NCBI GenBank assembly: GCA_951799445.1
Contig: OX637288.1
Location: forward strand, 9,922,501 to 9,986,500
Origin: Pseudisothecium myosuroides
Lineage: Eukaryota > Streptophyta > Bryopsida > Hypnales > Lembophyllaceae
DNA length: 64,000 nt
Reading direction: 5' to 3'
Positions within the stretch are counted from its first letter, which is position 1; every line of letters begins with the position of its first letter. This document shows, piece by piece, positions 22,628 to 32,913 of this stretch. The notes under the pieces were generated by a model. It ran no database searches. It had not been told where the DNA came from and saw only the letters and a list, made by a program, of their open reading frames with translations. The translations under genes and the position numbers were made by a program.

Positions 22628-23917
22628 GTTTCCCAAGGGCTCACCCCTCTCTCTAAAGCTCTAAGGTAACCTTATCAACGGGGATTTTCATCCTCATCCT
22701 CAAAGATTTTCATCCTACATCCTAAATTTCTACTTCTATCATCTATGCTGGACCAACATCCTAACTTTTGGAGATTAGCTCCAATCGCCGAACGGATTGC
22801 GCCGTTGGATCCAGAACGCCGTGTTTAGTCCTAAATCCCCTACCCCTCGTACCGAGGCCAAAAACCCATCGTAGGCTAATTTAGTTTAAAAACCAAATCG
22901 TGATAAAATCCTAGATCTTGGGGGTCTCCTATTTTGAGAAATGTGAATAGCCTAGGGTCTCCGGTAGGTGCGAGAGAGTCGGGAAGGACTTTTGGTTGAC
23001 TTTGTTTCGCCATTGTATGGTCCCGGAATGCCGATCAACGTGGCGGGGACCCCGCCACGTGGTTAATTCCCGAGGAATCTCGCCGGTTCAGGTACTTGCC
23101 GCTATCGGAATGTCGTGAAACTTCACGGAGCGCATTATTAACATAAAACAAGCTAGTCTAATTTTTAGTGAGATTTTATTGTAACCTGGATAATTTCCAT
23201 GAAATTCCCGTTGGAGGTTAGGAGGGTTGACCACCCGGAAAAAGGTTCTTCTGCAAGTCGGAAGATGCCGGGATTTTTCACGTGACCTCTCAGGGAGTCG
23301 CATGAAAGACGTGCGGGTGTGTTTCCGTACCTAGCACGATTGGTCAATGGAGATTTACAACTGGCCATCTCCTCGAATTAGCGACGGTGCGGGAATCTTC
23401 TGCAGGTGGAGGAATCTTGGCGAACCGATTTTGCCGTTGGACTCCTGGCATGGGATTCACCCTAGAACACCATTCTTGGGCTGTAGATTCCTCTACGGGC
23501 CCGGTCTTGCGTGAGTGGCTCCTGCATGCTAACAATCGGGACTTTGGGAATTCGTCGATCTAATGGGGAATTCTAAATCTAACTCTAGGACCCGACCTAG
23601 TGGCCTCGCTGTGGATCCCTCGTACCGACCTAGCCATGAATCGCCACCTTCATGGTGGGATTTAGCCCTTTTGGGGCTGTGTGACTCGAATCCTCCAAAT
23701 CTAACCTCTTCGTTATTTTTATACCATTTTTAGGCAAGATTTGGGGGATTCTAAGTAAAAAACACAAATCTAGACCAAATGCTATAATGGGTATGACACA
23801 ACCCTATTTTGGTTCTACACTCTTTTTATGGATTTTTCTATACTTTTATCAACTTTAAATTGCAAATTTCCAAAAAAATAATTCTACGAGTTCCAAGTGA
23901 CAAATTAGGAGCTCACA

Positions 23918-26900
23918 ACTGGGCCATCCCCGGGGGAGCTCTCGGTGGCGAGAGGGCACCCCCCAAGCCTCACGGTCGGCAAAAGAAAGTGGGGAGGGGA
24001 TTTGATCCCCCCTCCCCCAAATCAAAATCGATGGACTGAGCTTCTTTTTTCAAAACGAATGCAACACTGGGCCTACCCCCGGGGAGCTCTCGGTGGCGAG
24101 AGGGCTCCCCCCTTGTCTCGCGGTCGGCAAAAAAAAATGGGGAGGGAATTTGATCCCCCCCCTCCCTCGAATCAAAATCAATGGACTGAGCTTCTTTTCT
24201 CAAAAAAGATGCAACACTGGGCCATCCCCGGAGGAGCTCTCTGTGGCGAGACGGCTCCCCCCTAGCCTCGCGGTCGATAAAAAAAAATGGGGAGGGGATT
24301 TGTACCCCCCTCCCTCGAATCAAACACGACGGACTGAGCTTCTTTTTTTAAAACAAATGCAACACTGGGCCTACCCCGGGGGAGCTCTCAATCGCGAGAG
24401 GGCTCCCCCCTAGCCTCGCGGTCGGCGAAAAAAAATGGGGAGGGGATTTGATCCCCCTTCCTCCGAATCGAAATCGATGGACAAAGCTTCTTTTTTCAAA
24501 ACAAATGCAACACTGGACCATCCCCGGGGGAGCTCTCAGTGGCGAGAGGGCTCCCCCCTAGCCTCGCGGTCGGCAAAAAAAATGGGGAGGGGATTTGATC
24601 CCCCCTCCCCCGAATCAAAATCGATGGACTGAGCTTCTTTTTTCAAAACGAATGCAACAGTGGTTCTACCCCGGGGGAGCTCTCAGTGGCGAGAGGGCTC
24701 CCCCCTAGCCTCGCGGTCGGCAATAAAAAGTGGGGAGGGGATTTGTACCCCCCTCCTCCGAATCAAACACGACGGACTGAGCTTCTTTTTTTAAAACGAA
24801 TGCAACACTGGGCCTACCCCGGGGGAGCTCTCGGTGGCGAGAGGGCTCCCCCTAGCCTCGCGGTCGGCAAAAAAAATTGGGGAGGGGATTTGATCCCTCC
24901 TCCCCCGAATCAAAATCGATGGACTGAGCTTCTTTTTTCAAAAAAGATGCAACATTGGGCCATCCCCGGTGGAGCTCTTGGTGGCGAGAGGGCTCCCCCC
25001 TAGCCTCGCGGTCGGCAAAAAAAATGGGGAGGGGATTTGATCCCTCCTCCCCCGAATCAAAATCGATGGACTGAGCTTCTTTTTTCAAAAAAGATGCAAC
25101 ACTGGGCCATCCCCGGGGGAGCTCTCGGTGGCGAGAGGGCTCCCCCCAAGCCTCGCGGTCGGCAAAAAAAAATGGGGAGGGGATTTGATCCCGCCTCCCC
25201 CGAATCAAAATCGATGGACTGAGCTTCTTTTTTCAAAACGAATGCAACACTGGTTCTACCCCGGGGGAGCTCTCGGTGGCGAGAGGGCTCCCCCCTAGCC
25301 TCGCGGTCGGCAATAAAAAGTGGGGAGGGGATTTGTACCCCCCTCCCCCGAATCAAACACGACGGACTGAGCTTCTTTTTTTAAAACGAATGCAACACTG
25401 GGCCTACCTTGGGGGAGCTCTCGGTGGCGAGAGGGTTCCCCCCTAGCCTCGCGGTCGGCAAAAAAAAATGGGGAGGGGATTTGATCCCTCCTCCCCCGAA
25501 TCAAAATCGATGGACTGAGCTTCTTTTTTCAAAAAAGATGCAACACTGGGCCATCCCCGGTGGAGCTCTCGGTGGCGAGAGGGCTCCCCCCTAGCCCCGC
25601 GGTCGGCAAAAAAAAATGGGGAGGGGATTTGATCCCTCCTGCCCCGAATCAAAATCGATGGACTGAGCTCCTTTTTTCAAAAAAGATGCAACACTGGGCC
25701 ATCCCCGGGGGAGCTCTCGGTGGCGAGAAGGCTCCCCCCTAGCCTCACGGTCGGCAAAAAAGAATGGGGAGGGGATTTGATCCCCCCTCCCCAAATCAAA
25801 ATTGATGGATTGAGCTTCTTTTTTCAAAACGAATGCAACAGTGGTTCTACCCCAAGGGAGCTCTCGGTGGCGAGAGGGCTCTCCCCTAGCCTCGCAGTCG
25901 GCAAAAAAAAATGGGGAGGGGATTTGAACCCCGCTCCCCCGAATCAAACACGATGGATTGAGCTTCTTTTTTTAAAACGAATGCAACACTGGGCCTACCC
26001 CAGGGGAGCTCTCGGTGGGGAGAGGGCTCCCCCCAAGCCTCGCGGTCGGCAAAAAAAAGTGGGGAGGGGATTTGATCCCCCCTCCCGCAAATCAAAATCG
26101 TTGGACTGAGCTTCTTTTTTTAAAACGATTGCAACATTGGGCCTACCCCGGGGGAGCTCTCGGTGGCGAGAGGGCTCCCTCCTAGCCTCGTGGTCGGCAA
26201 AAAAAAAATGGGGAGGGGATTTGTTCCCCCCCTCCCCCGAATCAAAATCGATGGACTGAGCTTCTTTTTTCAAAAAAGATGCAACACTGGGCCATCCCCG
26301 GGGGAACTCTCGATGCAAGAGGGTTCCCCCACAGTCACGCGGTCGGCAAAAAAAATGGGGAGGGGATTTGATCCCCTCTCCCCCGAATCAAACACGACGG
26401 ACTGAGCTTCTTTTTTTAAAACGAATGCAACACTGGTTCTACCCCGGGGGAGCTCTCGGTGGCGAGAGGGCTCCCGCACAGTCACGCGGTCGGCAACCAA
26501 AAATGAAGAGGGGATTTGATCCCCCCTTCCTCGAATCAAAATCGATGGACTGAGCTTCTTTTTCAAAACAGATGCAACACTGGTTTTACCCCGGAGGAGC
26601 TTTCGGTGGTGAGAGGGCTCCCCTTAAGCCTCGCGGTCGGCAAAAAAAAATGGGGAGGGGATTTGATCCCCCCTCCCCCAAATCAAACACGACGGACTGA
26701 GCTTCCTTTTTCAAAACAATTGGAACACTGGGCCTACCCCGGGGGAGCTCTTGGTGGCGAGAGGGCTCCCCTTAAGCCTCGTGGTCGGCAAAAAAAAATG
26801 GGGAGGGGATTTGATCCCCCCTCCCCCGAATCAAACACGACGGACTGAGCCTTCATTTTTCAAAACGAATGCAACACTGGGCCTTCCCCGGGGGAGCTGT

Positions 26901-27093
26901 CGGTGGCGAGAGGGCTCCCCCCAAGCCTCGCGGTCAGCAAAAATAAATGGGGAGGGGATTTGATCCCCCCTCCCTGGAATCAAACACGACGGACTGAGCT
27001 TCTTTTTTCAAAACAGATGCAACACTGGGCCATCCCCGGGGGAGCTCTCGGTGGCGAGAGGCTTGGGCTCCACCACAGCCACGCGGTCGGGAG
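23918..27093. repeat. 148-bp GC-rich satellite array, right block (about 21 units)
   Basis: Continuation of the array after the LTR, with the same unit, hairpins and two subtypes (CAAAATCGATGG and CAAACACGACGG). The last unit decays near CCACGCGGTCGGGAGTTG at 27,090, about 90 bp before the exon 1 donor. Together with the left block this is roughly 5.2 kb, about 35 units. Units look similar in divergence across the block, consistent with ongoing homogenisation. Confidence 0.9.
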
Positions 27094-27181
27094 TTGAATC
27101 GAAATTTGGGGGATGTAACTCCCGCTCTCCGACTGAAGACACGATCTAAACTAGGTATTGCAATGGGAAATGACTCCATAC

Positions 27182-27265
27182 CTCCAAGTTCGGAGCTTGT
27201 TCTTTCGCTGGGACTTGGCGTGGTTCCTCCCTTTTGGCGTGCTCTCTCCCACTCCGAGTTTCCAT
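27182..27265 (-). CDS. Exon 1 of the ParB-methylase gene (start exon)
   Basis: The ATG at 27,265 opens a short basic peptide beginning METRSGREHAKREE and ending APNLE. The donor follows directly (GAG|GTATGG at 27,181). Frame is kept (phase 0) into exon 2. The frame stays open upstream of this ATG to about 27,330 with a TTG, so a longer N-terminus in a further exon is possible. The peptide is highly charged, with no signal peptide or membrane segment. It is separated from exon 2 by a 10.2-kb intron made almost wholly of satellite and LTR sequence. Confidence 0.5.
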
Positions 27266-28750
27266 AGCTTTGAGTTTCTTAGCTCGTTGTGAGGATGCGT
27301 CTGAGGATTTCTGCACAGACGAGCACAACGGTGAGCAAGGGAAGAAGGTGATAGGAGAGTTGCGGCCGACGGGGAGGGTGAGCGACGGAGGTACCTGCGG
27401 GGGAAGGAGTCGGCAAGAGGGAGGCAGTTTAGGGTTTCGGGGACCTGTCTACTGTAGAAGGCCCTGGGCCGAACTAAATTTTTTTTTAATTTTTTTATAC
27501 ATTTATTAATATTATTTAATTAATATTAACATTATATTTTAAATTAGATTTCTGAATTTTGGTACCCGTTTGAACCATCTTTTGTTTAAAGATTAGATAG
27601 AGCGACCATTCCCACAGTAGAGGTTGAGAGTTAAGGGGTCAATTATCACTTACAATACATATATGGTGACCGTGACGTACTATAACTTCGTCAGATTCCT
27701 CCTGAGATTCACGAACATGTGAGCTACAATGAGCGATTAATTGTGAAACAGGAGGATTGTGTCGTTCCAAGGATAAGTCGACGTCTATGTTTCCCGACAT
27801 ACTATTTGATACATCTTTGCTTGCTGCGTTCTATCGAGTCATTTTCGATCTCCTAAGCTCTTTTGAACTACTAAAGTGCAGTGTACTCCTCTGCTTTTTC
27901 TTACCCTTGACCCCAGATTTCTGCATCTGTCTTATCCGCTTAGCAACTATAGATCATCTACATTTAGTCCGACACCTATTCCACTGGTCACAAATACTAT
28001 GAGCAAACAAGCTAAGAATTGAAGGAGAAATAGAATTCAGTGGAGCACAATGCTACTTCTTATACTGTAGGAAACGGTCTTTCTCTGTACCTATAACTAG
28101 TGATTTTCAAAATTTGATTGCGGCTTTCTTAATGAGCACATAATGGGCTGGTTATTGTTGATCTATATGGATCTAGTACTTAGGGTTTTCTACGTTGTGT
28201 CTATACATTTATTCATTCTCCAATTAGATGTCCAAGCTGTCAAAGACTAGCAGGAATTGGATTGTGATCGTCTTACTGATCTTCCTAGAATCGTACATTG
28301 ATCTGCCTGGAGTCGAGCAATGAAATATATGGTCGTTTATATCTGATAATTCAAATACATTTCAATTAGCTATCAATGCACAACACAACCAAGGCTGGAA
28401 TGACAGTGGCTGATATGATTATTGTCCTATGTTTAGAAGTATCTAACGGCTCCAGGATGGTTTGAAATTGTTTTTTCACATTTCTGTTCACATCTACATA
28501 GATTTTGTCATTTGCCGCTCCTAAAATTCCGTAGTATATTGTTGAATGTTTTTTATTTCTATAGATATGGTTTATTCATGTCATTTATCATGCCTTGTTT
28601 TAGGTGAACAATTTCTGATCTGGTCCCACGTATTAATCAATTTAAATATGCAGGATGTTTTCAGCCCTTACTTGTTTCCACATACATCACCTGGGATAGT
28701 GAAATACTCTGTTCTCTGAAGGCAATTCTTTTTCACGTTGTACTTGAGCC
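27266..28750. other. Shared upstream region of two divergent genes
   Basis: Between exon 1 of the ParB-methylase gene (minus) and the MULE-like gene (plus). Part 27,270-27,475 is GC-rich, fitting a 5' UTR or promoter of the minus gene; 27,480-27,550 is AT-rich. The rest is unremarkable and may hold 5' UTR introns of the transposase gene. I saw no convincing terminal inverted repeat that would tie the two genes into one element, but did not search exhaustively. Confidence 0.5.
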
Positions 28751-31700
28751 ATGGCTTCCATTAGAGCTGCTGGCCATGAGGTTCCTCTGATACTCCGTCT
28801 GAATGCCATTGGCGTCGCTGATGTTTCGAGTTATCTGCTTCACGTCCGTTATGGTTTCCAAGAGTCCTCTATCTATGTGGAAGAAGAAATTCACTCAGAG
28901 TCCGGAACTTTGCTTCAGACATTTCTCATGCCTAGGACTAGTAATGTGCATGGTTACAGATGGAGTTTGCCGGCGAGATGTTTTAGAGCATTCGGATTGA
29001 ACTCTGACGTCTTGGCTGTTTCCACGGAATTCTTGAACCCCTTGTCTGATGCATCTACTGCACAGGTTCCCCTACTTAGAGTTGTTAAAGTAGAATCAAA
29101 GGGTCCTTCTCAATCGCATGATGAAGGTGGCCGAGGGTTTGACAATCCTCCAGAGAGGCAGTTCTTAAGTCCTATTGTTGAGTTATCTAGCGACTCGGAG
29201 GGGGAGCCTGGGAATGTCGGTCGCCGCTTCTCTTCTTCGTGCTCCGTTGGAGGCCCTTCTAAAATTCCTCCAACACCATCTGTTGGCGGCCGAGACAGTA
29301 GTGCAAGGAGTTCTATCTACTCTTGCCCGCCACTTTATCCGACGGATCGTCAATTTCCAAGCGTCATGGGATGTCTTAGGAAATTAGGGAGTATTTGTGG
29401 TTGTAGGAACGAGCTTGCTTCCCTTGATTTCAAGTCTATTATTCACAAGAAGGTTCAATTTCTGCCAACTACCTTTGATGGTGACATTGTCTTGGAGTTG
29501 CCACCTTGCGGGTCGTTAGCGTCTTCCAGTTCTTCTAGAAACATGACTGGCATGGACAAGCGCTCCGATGGTCATACATGGTGCCGTACTATGACATCAA
29601 ATATTCACAATGAATTTGGGCTTAAGTTTAGAAAGTCCTCCTGCGCAGGTCACTTGACTTGCAAAAATGAGGAGTGCGATTACTTGAAGCGTTGCTCGAG
29701 GAGTAACGAAACAGAGTGGTCCGGTAACACTGGAGCTCCTTTCCACGTAGGGTCTATTCCTCTGAAAGATTCGACGCTAGTATGCAAAGTATGCAAACTA
29801 CCCCCGACCTGCGTCAATTTCTGCGACGGAAGAATATACTATGTTGTAGGTTCAGTGGACATGACGAGGGCCTGCATTCATTTAGGCACTCATAACCACC
29901 CTGTCGCTGACGGTCTTTGTCGGGATTCCGTGGACACAATATCTGGACTCATCACAAAAGAAGTAGAAAGAACACCTACTGCAAAAGCCTCGGCCATAGC
30001 CCTAGCTGCTAGCAAAGAGTTCTTGGACACATTCTTGGTTCACGCGGGTGACGGACCTAAAGAAATGTTGAGGGGCAAGGAATTAGATGATGTTATGGAC
30101 AAGTTCCAAGTCTTGAGTTCACCGAATGTTAGAAATATGATTGCGTTGTTTCGTAGCACAGGTGTTGGTGGAGGGGAGATCGACCGGCTACTGGCAATGA
30201 AAAAGCAAGCCAAGATCGAGTTTATTCATGACAGTGTGTTCCCAGGTCAGGAACAAGAGAAAGTGTACTTGTTCAAGATGCTTGTTGACAGCCGTGGAAG
30301 CGGAGTCGATCTTGTACGACGGATGCAACCGGGGGGGGTCTTGCTAACTGCTGGCTCATGTTCGACCACGTTAAGCGAGTAAAGAGCTGGACTACAATTG
30401 CATGTCATGTATATGATTCTAGTTATTGTAAAGTGATGACTATTGCAGTTTGTGATATACAATCAGAAGACACTGATGGACAAGTCATTATGTGGAGATG
30501 CCTTAATAGTGTTATGGAGAAGTCAGGCTTACCGAATCCGAACTTCAAAGGATTCATGGCAGACAGCGCTCATGCCAACTGGAATGCTGTTCGAATAGTT
30601 TATGGCTCGGGAGATCCTGCAGTGAAGATGGTGGACCGAGAACGCACCTACCTCTTTCACTGGGCAACCTCCATGAAGCAACACACAGAAAGGCTTATTA
30701 AGCACGAGTTTCAAAACCAACATATCAAGCTCTGCAGAGACTACAAAGGCGCAAAGAATCTGGATGAGGCTGAGAGCAGGTACCTTCAAATTAAGGCGTG
30801 GTGGTATTCCTCTGGTGCAACAACGGAGGATTCTTTGAAGGAGCTGGAGTTGTGGTTAGCGTTTTGGCATTTCAAATACCGTCAGTGGGGTGGCTTCATG
30901 GAAACTGTACGTCATTTATTCCTCCTTCTATTCTTTTTTTTGCAATGTCCTTTGGTGTTTCACTATGAACTTTGGAACCTACCTAATTCGTCTTTTTCTA
31001 ATTGTGCAGGATCTATCAACTGATGAGCTGGCAGATATTCCATCGTGCAGTCTCTTTGAAACAGTTCACAATAAGTGGCTTCAGGCATCAGGAAAACGTG
31101 GCACATATTTATACGTTGCGACATGCGATGATTGGGTGAGGGCGTTTATGCAGATGACAAATTACTGCGTCTACCTCAACGGTGGGCCATCTGGATTCAG
31201 ACCTTCGCGACATGACTTGAAGTTGAAGAGAGCTGTAGCACGCATGGATGGCAAAAAAATCACCGACGCTTTGTGCAGTATGCCTGGTGCTGAAGATGTA
31301 TGCACACGCATTCCACATTTGGAAGGAGAAGAAGTGTTTGGGTCATCAAAACGGAAACTGGACGTACCCATTGGGTCCGAAGGTGACTCTCATCGCCCAG
31401 ATAAGGTAAATTTCTCTCATCCTCGAGTGCAATTGAGGTCGACCAAAGTTGCAGTTGCTGGTGTGGAGGAATCCACTTCAAACTTCCCTCATGCGAAGCA
31501 CGTTCTCGAGACAGATTGTGACCCTTGTGAATGGCACATAGCTCGAATCTCTGTGAAGTCGAAAAAAAAGTGCCATGCTATTCAGTCTCAGACAGAGGTG
31601 AAGTGCAAGATGACGATAGCTAAGGGCTCTAAGCCCATTGCTGCTCCCACGTATAAAGGTCAAAAGCGCAAGTTCAAAGGTTCAAGAGTGGAGACTGATG

Positions 31701-32383
31701 AATTCTGGTTTTGTCCGGATGATATCAAGTGTTGCGTGATGGGTCTGAGGAGGTCTCATGTTCTCAGTCGACCAAGAATTCTTGATGTCTGGCCAGTCTT
31801 GATTGGAACAGCCCTCTCTTCTGACGAGATTATTCTCTTTGAAGAAGCAGGCTTCCACTTGCAAGAGCGACCTTCTTTGTCTCCACGACGGCTGTTTACC
31901 TCTTCAAAACTTTTTGAAGTTGTGGAGTGGACCTATGCCAGACCTCTTCACGCTGACAAGCCTCCGTGCATCCGCAATGGAAAAAACATTCGCAGAAATG
32001 AGAAGGCACCCACTGAAGATCACCGGAACCAATGGGAGAGTACCCGGAATGTTACAGGGAATATCCTTGGAGTGAACATTTTGCCGTATCCCGGACTCGG
32101 AGCTGTCATCACCCTTCAATCAGGAGTTGAACCTCATCACATGGTATATCGAGTCACTATTTCCAATTTTCCATCTTGCACTTACTTGTATTTCACTGGT
32201 ATGGTGTCTGCATCTATTGGGAAGCGAGGGAAATATGTCAATTGCAAACATCTATATTACATTTTCCGATACTTGTGCAAGGTGGACCAGAAGAAGGACA
32301 AGTTCATTCATGCACCAAGCTTTAGTATGGATGAGGTCATGAAACTACTAGAAATGGCAGGGATGATGAAGAATACTTCCTGA
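28751..32383 (+). pseudogene. MULE/FAR1-like transposase with SWIM finger, frameshifted
   Basis: The ATG in GCCATGGCT opens 543 codons. An N-terminal region of unknown fold leads to a zinc-binding region near residues 297-382 (SCAGHLTCKNEECDYL, CKVCKLPPTC, GTHNHPV), like the WRKY-GCM1/FLYWCH fingers of Mutator-type transposases. At a G8 run (30,331-30,338) the frame breaks. The next frame continues at once as GGLANCWLMFDHVKRVKSW, then FKGFMADSAHANWNAVRIVY and FHWATSMKQHTERLI, the transposase core. A phase-0 intron (30,907-31,009) precedes DLSTDELADIPSCSLFETV. A SWIM-type finger lies near the C-terminus but reads C-T-Y instead of C-x-C before NCKHLYYIF. One extra G, or two fewer, restores the frame, so a sequencing error cannot be excluded. 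It may be an autonomous MULE relic or a decayed domesticated gene. Confidence 0.75.
30907..31009 (+). other. Intron of the MULE-like gene
   Basis: GTACGT donor directly after GGFMET, pyrimidine-rich 3' end and ATTGTGCAG acceptor; 103 bp, phase 0. The frames on both sides join as GGFMET-DLSTDEL. Confidence 0.8.
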
Positions 32384-32845
32384 AATAGTAGTATCAACAT
32401 CACATATGTTGTTAGTAGATGAATTTAGTACTATACTCGTATATTTGTCGATGTAGAAGCTAAGACTTTCAATCTAGAGGACTACGAATTAAATGTCTAC
32501 TTCTTTGAAGCACTATACGTGTATCTAAATTTATGTATTTTCATATTCCTTGTCTCTACAAGCTAAGTCTAAGTATTACAAGCACTATGAGAAATGCATC
32601 ATTTTAACAAATGAATGTCTCTTATACTGTTGTTTAGACTGAAAATGAATGTTTCTGGATTGAAATTAATTAGCCCAATATTTGAGTTGCTCGACAGTGG
32701 CCTAACCCAACTCGGACCAAATTTATCATATGACTTATCTCTGGCATTCTATGTTAGGTTCCATAGTCTTGCGCTTTGAAATTTTTTGAGTTTCAATGGT
32801 GCGATTCGGAAGAGAGTTAACTAGCTTCCCTTCTATATTTCTGGG
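32384..32845. other. 3' flank of the MULE-like gene
   Basis: AT-rich sequence with no reading frame of note; presumably the 3' UTR and the end of the transposase transcript. Confidence 0.5.
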
Positions 32846-32913
32846 TGCAACACTGTCAACCTCGTGGGGGGCTCTCGGTGCCGAGAGGGCCCATTTTGGA
32901 TGCCAGTGTTGCA
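32846..32913. repeat. Orphan hairpin related to the 148-bp satellite
   Basis: TGCAACACTG at 32,846 and its inverse CAGTGTTGCA ending at 32,913 enclose GGGGGGCTCTCGGTGCCGAG followed by AGGGCCC. The satellite units carry GCAACACTG, then GGGGGAGCTCTCGGTGGCGA, in the same order and spacing. This is a single diverged copy outside the array, about 6 kb from it, arranged as a compact inverted repeat. Confidence 0.65.

Larger units (their letters stand above)
19146..23917 (-). mobile_element. Solo LTR, about 4.8 kb, copy 2 (inserted in the satellite)
   Basis: Inverse of the element at 11,004. On the plus strand it begins TGTGGGCGC and ends GAGCTCACA. Flanks are ACTGG at 19,141-19,145 and 23,918-23,922. 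The satellite unit reads on perfectly across the joined flanks (GCAACACTGG then GCCATCCCC), so the insertion post-dates the array. No internal coding region is seen. It differs from copy 1 mainly in the simple-sequence blocks (TATGCTGG tract at 21,270-21,465, A15 run near 21,110). Confidence 0.85.
7255..27265 (-). pseudogene. ParB-like / DNA-methylase fusion gene, disrupted
   Basis: I read twelve minus-strand exons: 27265-27182, 16983-16759, 16487-15986 continuing at 11003-10830 after a transposon, 10739-10550, 10425-10231, 10143-9928, 9833-9598, 9477-8799, 8647-8300, 8194-7921, 7816-7609 and 7522-7255. Introns run GT-AG and, apart from the first, are 86-271 bp. The product would have an acidic N-terminus, a ParB/sulfiredoxin-like DGNHRR motif, helical regions, a Lys/Glu-rich linker and a C-terminal beta-class N4/N6 methylase fold. 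ParB-methylase fusions are known from phages and bacterial mobile elements; a nuclear plant version with introns is unusual. Lesions: a 5-kb solo LTR in exon 3, stops at 10592-10594 and 9351-9353, and probably one at the exon 3/4 junction. Joints are inferred by eye. Weak points are intron 2 (GTAGAT donor) and the start codon. Confidence 0.65.

Noticed and set aside
17246..27097. Many 60-190-codon frames on both strands in the satellite
   Set aside because: The unit is about 147-149 bp, so stop-free frames propagate for a few units and then shift. Composition is low-complexity and both strands are equally open.
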